From Desulfurococcales archaeon (GTDB lineage Archaea; Thermoproteota; Thermoprotei_A; Sulfolobales; WAQK01), in NCBI GenBank assembly GCA_027083135.1, contig JALWQH010000016.1:1-64000 (forward strand): a DNA stretch of 64,000 bases. The letters run 5' to 3'. The stretch's first letter is position 1. Every line of letters starts with the position of its first letter. Below are positions 58,265-64,000 of the stretch, one piece after another. Under the pieces are notes generated by a model, which was not told where the DNA came from, ran no database searches, and saw only the letters and a list, made by a program, of their open reading frames with translations. A program made the position numbers and the translations under genes.

Positions 58265-58809
58265 ACGAAGACCCATTTTTTATTCCTGTGGTCGAAGTAT
58301 ATGAGTCCTGTTCTCCTCAGAGCGTCGAATAGCCTAGCATATCTTCCAAGGCTTCTCGCAGCCTCCATCTCATCGGCTGTGCTTATCTTCCCCAGCTCCT
58401 CTATGAACGACTTGTAGAAGGATGGATCAACCACTATGACATCGTCTTCGAGTTCGAGGACTATGGCGCCCATGCCCTCCAGCCTGTCTACAAGTGCCCT
58501 CGGATTCCTAACCTTGCCTCGCAGAGATGAGAGGGATATGAATCCCTGTTCACGTAGGAGATCATATGCTGTTCTCCTCTGAGGCTTCTGACCCTGCTCT
58601 CTAAGCTTCCCCTCAATGCTTCTAAGCGTCTCCTCGATCCCTCTAACCTCCTCTGCCAGGCTTTTAACCTCCTCTTCAAGCCCCGTCAACCTCTCCTCTA
58701 TGCTTCTAAGCATTAGTATGACCTGGCTTTGAGGCGCCTGTCTCTCCTGCCTTGCAGCCTGGCGTCTAACGCCGGCTACGAACTCGTCGAGTGTTCTCCT
58801 CTGAGGCAA
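58261..58809 (-). CDS. Hypothetical protein with N-terminal coiled coil
   Basis: SIEERLTGLEEEVKSLAEEVRGIEETLRSIEGKL coiled coil; C-terminal alpha/beta region. Confidence 0.6.
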   Translation of the reverse strand: MPQRRTLDEFVAGVRRQAARQERQAPQSQVILMLRSIEERLTGLEEEVKSLAEEVRGIEETLRSIEGKLREQGQKPQRRTAYDLLREQGFISLSSLRGKVRNPRALVDRLEGMGAIVLELEDDVIVVDPSFYKSFIEELGKISTADEMEAARSLGRYARLFDALRRTGLIYFDHRNKKWVFV

Positions 58810-58844
58810 CCTGCTCCTCCACTATGATCTCGCATTCATGGGGG

Positions 58845-59954
58845 TTAAGCCTTGTGTATGAGGGCTTCAGCAATGATTAGGGGGATGCGTGGAGCTATGC
58901 TTGTAAGCAGGCCTTCATGGGAATCATAGTCGATGCGGCTTAGGGCTAGGAGGCCATGCCTGCTTGAACCTATTATTCCTAGAAGCTTGGCTGAGGCTTT
59001 TGGGCCGAGCCTTGAGGCCACTCTCATCAGCCTGTACTGGGCTGAGAGCTTCCTCCTAAGCCATGCTGTAGCTTCACCTATGTCTTCAAGCTCTTCGTCA
59101 ACCATGGATGCCGCTATGGGTGCAGATACGCTTATGCCGTAGAGGCCTCCGCCAGTATAGGGTTTAACCATGCCTGCAGAGTCTCCCAGCATTAATGTTT
59201 TTCCAACAGCAGGTTTGGGGCAGGGGGGGCCTCTGCTGATCTTCCCCCCATAATAGTATTCTACGCGTCTCAGCCTACCCTCCCTTCCCAGCATGTGAAG
59301 GAGTGCCTGCAGGCCTGGGTAGGGGGTTCCCTCATCAGCTGTTCCTACAAGGATCCTCCTATCACCTAGTGGTATGATCCACCCGAACATCCTCCTTGAG
59401 ACCAAGGGGCTGTAGACAACCTCGAACACTCCTGGATCTGTTCTCCTCTGAGCCTCTACGACTGCTTGGAGGCCGTTGAGCAGCCTGTATTCACGGATGC
59501 ATGGCATTCCTCTTATGAGGCTCGGCTTAGGCCCTGCCGCCACGACTACTAGGTCATATTTCTCCCATGCGTTATTGGTTCTTATGGCTCCAATGGAGGG
59601 TTCTATGCTTCTAACCCTTAACCCTAGGAGAAGCCTGTGACCATTATTTACAGTCTTCTCGGCCAGCCTCTCCTCAAGGAGAGGCCTCTTAATCCTGACT
59701 GCAAGCGGGCTGCCCGATGCTTCAAGCACAGGCCTCAGCCCACTTCTAATTATAAGGGAGTGGTAGGAGGTTCCTACAACGTCTCTGCCAGCATAGGATG
59801 ATAGGCGTATAGCTGTAGCGGGGCTGACGAGGCCTGCGCAGTGGGGAGGCCAGCCTACACGCCTATGCTCCTCGAAAACATCTACACTGTGGGATTTTAT
59901 GAGGGAGGAGAAGAGGAGGCCTGCAGGCCCTGCTCCAATCACACCTACCCTCAT
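58845..59954 (-). CDS. Geranylgeranyl reductase-like FAD oxidoreductase
   Basis: MRVGVIGAGPAGLLFSSLIK, CAGLVSPA, LMLGDSAGMVKPYTGGGLYGIS. Confidence 0.92.
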   Translation of the reverse strand: MRVGVIGAGPAGLLFSSLIKSHSVDVFEEHRRVGWPPHCAGLVSPATAIRLSSYAGRDVVGTSYHSLIIRSGLRPVLEASGSPLAVRIKRPLLEERLAEKTVNNGHRLLLGLRVRSIEPSIGAIRTNNAWEKYDLVVVAAGPKPSLIRGMPCIREYRLLNGLQAVVEAQRRTDPGVFEVVYSPLVSRRMFGWIIPLGDRRILVGTADEGTPYPGLQALLHMLGREGRLRRVEYYYGGKISRGPPCPKPAVGKTLMLGDSAGMVKPYTGGGLYGISVSAPIAASMVDEELEDIGEATAWLRRKLSAQYRLMRVASRLGPKASAKLLGIIGSSRHGLLALSRIDYDSHEGLLTSIAPRIPLIIAEALIHKA

Positions 59955-60026
59955 CTAGAATACAGCTCCCTCAAGGATACGCGGCGATCGGTTTAGGATA
60001 GATGCGGGGCTCCTCCCCGCCCCCAC

Positions 60027-60416
60027 CTATTCCAAGCTCCTGTCAGCGTAGCGTCTCTCCACGTATCTTGCCCCCAGCTTCTCGACGAGATAGTTGAAGG
60101 AGGCCTCTGGATCAGTATGGGCGCCGCAGCTGTAGACATCGAGGGTAGCATAACTGTACTCAGGCCACGTGTGAAGAGCAATATGGCTCTCCAGAATAAT
60201 GGCGACCACGCTGACCCCCAGCCCGATCTTCCAGCTCCTAACATCTAGAAGCGTCATATTGCCTATGCGGGCAGCCTCAACCACCATGCTTCTCAGAGCT
60301 TCCTCGTCGCTGAGGATATCGGGGTTACAGTCATAGAGGTTGCCGTAGACGTGTCTGCCCACGACCTTGGCCTCAGCCTTCCCCCTAGTCCTAGAGATGA
60401 CGACAGGGACCTCCAT
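60027..60416 (-). CDS. AdoMetDC-family pyruvoyl decarboxylase, paralog 2
   Basis: [40 protein letters not shown]; start trimmed from ORF end 60488. Confidence 0.92.
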   Translation of the reverse strand: MEVPVVISRTRGKAEAKVVGRHVYGNLYDCNPDILSDEEALRSMVVEAARIGNMTLLDVRSWKIGLGVSVVAIILESHIALHTWPEYSYATLDVYSCGAHTDPEASFNYLVEKLGARYVERRYADRSLE

Positions 60417-60478
60417 AACCATCACCCAGCTCTGAATACCCCCCCTAGCTTTTAAATATACCCGTTTCTCCCTAGGTG

Positions 60479-60996
60479 TTAATTCCAATTATTTTGTATG
60501 GGGTTCATGGTCGCACCTAGGGAGTTCCGCCTCGCCCATAGGGATCTGGATATCCCTGTGGGTTCATGGGTGGCTGTCGAGGCCAGCGGCACGGGCCTCC
60601 CATCTAGGGCTGGCCCAGCAGGGCTTGGAGCAACGCTCCCATCACCCCGTAGGGCTTTAAATAGGAGGTTCCAGGTTGCAACAACGTCTCGGTGCCAGGG
60701 CTCTCTTCCTAGAGTACACTTACCGATCCTCGACCCGTTGCTGTAGATTATGGTTGCGTGGTGTATTGGGCGTAGCTTGGAGGTGTTCCTCGGGTCTACA
60801 TAGACAGCAGGGACTCCGTACTCCCTTGCCTTCTCCACGATAGCCCTCTGCACGCCTCTGGATGATGCCTAGAATATCCTGTGTCGCAGTTGCTTGTCTT
60901 TAATCCTAGCAATCATGTTGTTTGCCACCTTCTTGCCCAGCTTCTCAAGAACAATAGCAAGTCATCTTTCATGAGCCCTCCACACCCTGTGTTTCA
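60479..60996 (-). pseudogene. tnpB (IS605 OrfB) C-terminal pseudogene with two in-frame stops
   Basis: Reads HRVWRAHER*LAIVLEKLGKKVANNMIARIKDKQLRHRIF*ASSRGVQRAIVEKAREYGVPAVYVDPRNTSKLRPIH...YSNGSRIGKC...WHRDVVATWNLLFKAL; stops at 60962-60964 and 60869-60871. Confidence 0.85.
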
Positions 60997-61067
60997 CTAT
61001 GCCTGCCGGGAGCTAAGGATATAAGTAGGAGGATCGTCTTCATGGATTTAGAGTTGAGGGGGTAGGC

Positions 61068-61838
61068 TTGATCACACCTGTTCAAAGATATACTAGGTGC
61101 ACGAGCGAGGATGTGGCCTCCCATGTTCTCCTCGTGGAGTATCCGTTCATGGTGGATTATCTTGCAGGCCTCATGGATGATGTTAGTAGGATTGAGGGGC
61201 AGGTGGGCATAGTTACGGCTACGGGGCTCTACAAGGGTGTTAGGCTAACTGTGTCTACTGGGGGTCTTGGAGGACCAAGCCTGGCGATAATGGTGGAGGA
61301 GTTCAGCAGGCTTGGAGGGAGGGTTTTCCTCAGGGTGGGGACGGCTACCGCTATTACCCCGCGCCTCGGAATAGGTGACCTAGTTGTAGCTACTGCCGCT
61401 GTTAGAAGCGATAAGATATCTGAGGCTTACGCCCCACTCTCATATCCTGCCTGCGCCAACTTCAGGGTTCTTAGAGGCCTCATGGATGTCCTCACAAGCG
61501 TTGAGGAGAAGTATGAGGCAGGCCTCATAGCCTCAACCAACATATTCTACATGGAGAACGGGGAGGAAGCTAAGAAGTGGACGAGGTTCAATGTCCTAGC
61601 CCTCGATATGGATACAGCCACATTCTACGTGTTAGCAGGGCTTAGGAGGCTTAGGGCGGCTTCACTCATAGTTGTGGATAGCAGCCTCTCCAAAGGCATA
61701 GCTAAGCCATTCATAGGAGGGGAGGAGGAGCACACGGAGATCGCGGGGAAAGTTGAGGATAGGCTTAGAAGAGCGGCGGAACTGGGATTAGAGGCCTTGA
61801 AACTAGTATATGAGAGGAGCGTTATGGAGGCCCATTGA
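61068..61838 (+). CDS. Purine/uridine nucleoside phosphorylase
   Basis: GIVTATGLYKGVRLTVSTGGLGGPSLAIMVEEFSRLGGRVFLRVGTATAITPRLGIGDLVVATAAVR. Confidence 0.92.
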   Translation: MITPVQRYTRCTSEDVASHVLLVEYPFMVDYLAGLMDDVSRIEGQVGIVTATGLYKGVRLTVSTGGLGGPSLAIMVEEFSRLGGRVFLRVGTATAITPRLGIGDLVVATAAVRSDKISEAYAPLSYPACANFRVLRGLMDVLTSVEEKYEAGLIASTNIFYMENGEEAKKWTRFNVLALDMDTATFYVLAGLRRLRAASLIVVDSSLSKGIAKPFIGGEEEHTEIAGKVEDRLRRAAELGLEALKLVYERSVMEAH

Positions 61839-61918
61839 GCCGCGAATACTGAGGCTTTAGGGAAGCCTAGAACACCACACTGTTAAAGGCCCGGAGCATA
61901 TAGGGTGAGGGGAGACTG

Positions 61919-62407
61919 ATGGCGTGGCCTGGAAGCATAGTGTCGCTGTTCATTGAGGGGGCTAGGGGGAGTCGTAAAGTACAGCCGGCGGGAGTGGATC
62001 TAAGCGTGGCGGAGATCTATAAGGCCTCAGAGCAAGGCGTGCTCGGCAGGGAGGAGAGAATAGTGCCGAGATACGTTGAGCTGAAGCCAGGCATGGATTC
62101 CTGGACGCTGAGGCCCGGATACTATATAGTGAGATTCGCTGAAGCCGTGGAGATACCTGTAAACGCTGTGGGCCTATGCTTCCCCCGCTCAACGCTGCTC
62201 CGCATGGGAGCCACCCTGCACTGCGCCGTATGGGATCCAGGGTACAGGGGCAGAGGCTACGCCCTCCTAGCAGTATATAATGAGAATGGCGTGAAGATTG
62301 AGAGGAATGCACGGATAGCCCAGATGGTATACTTATCTCTTGCAGCACTGCCCTCCCACACTTATGAGGGGCGCTACCAGGGGGAAGGGCTTGGAGATAA
62401 TAGTTGA
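61919..62407 (+). CDS. dUTPase/dCTP deaminase family
   Basis: VQPAGVDLSVAEIY, PRSTLLRMGATLHCAVWDPGYRGRGYALLAVYN, ERNARIAQMVY. Confidence 0.9.
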   Translation: MAWPGSIVSLFIEGARGSRKVQPAGVDLSVAEIYKASEQGVLGREERIVPRYVELKPGMDSWTLRPGYYIVRFAEAVEIPVNAVGLCFPRSTLLRMGATLHCAVWDPGYRGRGYALLAVYNENGVKIERNARIAQMVYLSLAALPSHTYEGRYQGEGLGDNS

Positions 62408-63392
62408 GAGATGCTTGAGGTTCGGGGAGAAGGCTGGCGAGATCCTCCTCTCACTTAAGCCTGACCCCTTCACTGATCCACGCTACTATCCTCCATTAAA
62501 CGAGGATGATGAGAGCGTTGCACGCTACTTTCTCGTAATGGTTGCAATGGATCATAGGTTAAGTAGGCCTGGAAGACCCTACGAGGCTGTCCTGGAGGAC
62601 GGCCTACACCATGGAGCCGACCTCCTCTACAGGCTTGGAGCCAGAATGTATGCTGAGGATAAGGGATTCTTTGACCCAGCCAGGCTAGCCGAGATAGGCG
62701 TGGAGGATGTTTCAAGATGGCTTACACCTCCCGGGAGACCTGAGCTAAAGCCGGTTGATGTAGAGCTACGTGCCATGCTTCTAAGAGACCTAGGCTTAAA
62801 GATCATGAAGCTCTACGATGGAAGTGTTTCAAAACTTATCAATGAGAGCGGAGGCATGCTTAAGGATGAGGGAAGAGGCCTGGTAGACAGGCTGAAAGCC
62901 CTCACAGCTTACAGCGACCCCGTCGAGAAGAAACCGTATCTTCTAGCAAAGTTCCTGGAGAGGAGGGGGTTGTTCAGAGCTAAGGATAAGTGGAATAAGG
63001 AGGTGCCCGTAGACAATCATCTCACACGGATCGCGCTGCGCCTAGGTTTAGTTGAGCCGCCATCCTGGATGAAACACATGATCATTGGAGGCAGGCCTTT
63101 CAGCTGGGAGGACGACGCTATGCTCAGGCTAGCGGTTAGAAAGGCCTACAAGATCTCAGCTATGCATGCAGGCCTCGACCCCTTCATCCTGGACGATTTC
63201 CTATGGATGTTTGGGAGAAAGTGCTGCGTGTATGAGGCGGAGGGGGCTGCCTGCAGCTCAGGATGCAGCGACGAGTGTAGTAGGATTGGCGGATGCATTA
63301 AGGGGAAATGCGTTTTCGCAGACATATGCCCATCAGCACACCTAGAAGAAAAATACCGGGAACACTTATTCCTAGATACATGGTACTATTAG
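62340..63392 (+). CDS. HhH-GPD-like protein with C-terminal Cys cluster (putative Fe-S)
   Basis: VPVDNHLTRIALRLGLVE resembles HhH-GPD VDTHVxRLxxRLG; CC...C.SGC...C...C...C...C near C-terminus. Confidence 0.45.
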   Translation: MQHCPPTLMRGATRGKGLEIIVERCLRFGEKAGEILLSLKPDPFTDPRYYPPLNEDDESVARYFLVMVAMDHRLSRPGRPYEAVLEDGLHHGADLLYRLGARMYAEDKGFFDPARLAEIGVEDVSRWLTPPGRPELKPVDVELRAMLLRDLGLKIMKLYDGSVSKLINESGGMLKDEGRGLVDRLKALTAYSDPVEKKPYLLAKFLERRGLFRAKDKWNKEVPVDNHLTRIALRLGLVEPPSWMKHMIIGGRPFSWEDDAMLRLAVRKAYKISAMHAGLDPFILDDFLWMFGRKCCVYEAEGAACSSGCSDECSRIGGCIKGKCVFADICPSAHLEEKYREHLFLDTWYY

Positions 63393-63407
63393 CTAGGGGA
63401 TGAGGAG

Positions 63408-63674
63408 GTGGAGAAGCTTGAAGAGGCTCTCAGGAGCCTTGGCCCCGAAGAGCAGAGGGTTCTCAAATACTTCTACAATAATGTCTCCGTAGGCGAGATC
63501 ATTGCTCTGAGGGAGCTGAGAACCAGATATAAGATCCGAGACCCCGAGGATATTATCAGGCGACTAATAGATAAGGGCCTCCTGGAACGCGGGGAAGGAT
63601 GCTATAATCTTGCCAGGAGGCTTAGAGAAGCAAAATACAGGGAAACCGCCTCCCCTGAGAGGAGGTGGATGTAA
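63408..63674 (+). CDS. Small winged-helix-like protein
   Basis: 88 aa; IIALRELRTRYKIRDPEDIIRRLIDKGLLERGEGCYNLA. Confidence 0.5.
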   Translation: MEKLEEALRSLGPEEQRVLKYFYNNVSVGEIIALRELRTRYKIRDPEDIIRRLIDKGLLERGEGCYNLARRLREAKYRETASPERRWM

Positions 63675-63676
63675 GT

Positions 63677-64000
63677 GTGCCTACACACTATAATTACCGC
63701 TACATAGATGCACCTAGGCTGACCCGCAGCCAGGCGTCACTCATATTGGAGGCAGCCTCCAAAGGCACGGGGAAAGTAAAGGTATCCCTAGATCTCTGCT
63801 TATCCAGAAGCATGGTTGAAGTTAGGGGAAGCAAGGTGATCCTCGGGGAGATGGAAGTCGAGCTGAATAGCCTTAAAGGGCTTAGGGACAACGTGGTCTA
63901 CGAGGTTGTAGGCAGTGTTCTCAGACCCATTGAAACGAGGAATAGTGGAAGATATTATAAACTGAGGCCCATAGGCCCCTGCGGCCCACCTACCCTTGAG
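63677..64000 (+). CDS. Partial gene, open to window end; possibly an archaeal predicted methyltransferase N-terminus
   Basis: GTG start, 108 codons open: VPTHYNYRYIDAPRLTRSQASLILEAASKGTGKVKVSLDLC...GRYYKLRPIGPCGPPTLE. Confidence 0.5.
   Translation, partial: MPTHYNYRYIDAPRLTRSQASLILEAASKGTGKVKVSLDLCLSRSMVEVRGSKVILGEMEVELNSLKGLRDNVVYEVVGSVLRPIETRNSGRYYKLRPIGPCGPPTLE

Noticed and set aside
62340-63392. Initial thought: primase large subunit PriL (C-terminal Fe-S Cys)
   Set aside because: Cys spacing and the VPVDNHLTRIALRLG segment do not look like PriL
1-64000. CRISPR arrays, rRNA genes, defence islands (RM, CBASS, Argonaute)
   Set aside because: No regularly spaced repeats, rRNA motifs or signature genes seen by eye

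Overview
This looks like a 64-kb piece of a hyperthermophilic crenarchaeal chromosome, probably Desulfurococcales-like. That placement rests on recognised gene families (Dpo1-type PolB1, form III RuBisCO, W-type AOR, NMD3, L13e), not on a database search. There are two parts. (1) Positions ~1-12.6 kb are AT-richer accessory DNA. They hold several toxin-antitoxin loci, an archaeal-type ATPase, two membrane-protein + winged-helix gene pairs, a CAAX protease, decayed tnpB traces, a truncated tRNA-Arg(UCU) 3' fragment, and several genes broken by single-base lesions. The region ends at an intact tRNA-Arg(GCG). (2) Positions ~12.7-64 kb are dense, mostly intact core genome: PolB1 with a 165-aa mini-intein, RuBisCO III next to a CitG-like gene and a pgk-gap-USP-HTH operon, an ABC importer plus a surface metallophosphoesterase, feoAB, an AOR/radical-SAM/MoaD/ferredoxin cluster, ThyX, two AdoMetDC-family paralogs, and RNA/translation genes. 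The most interesting observations are: a possible small integrated island bounded by tRNA-Arg(GCG) and a tRNA-Arg(UCU) 3' fragment; perfect palindromes that look like operators (ATPase promoter, AOR/radical-SAM divergent promoter, a DtxR-like box at feoB); a hicA toxin killed by one in-frame TGA; a 99-bp near-identical DNA repeat encoding Thr-rich linkers of two surface proteins; and the RuBisCO III/CitG-like/pgk-gap neighbourhood. I did not find a clearly novel multi-gene defence or CRISPR system. All family calls come from reading motifs by eye.
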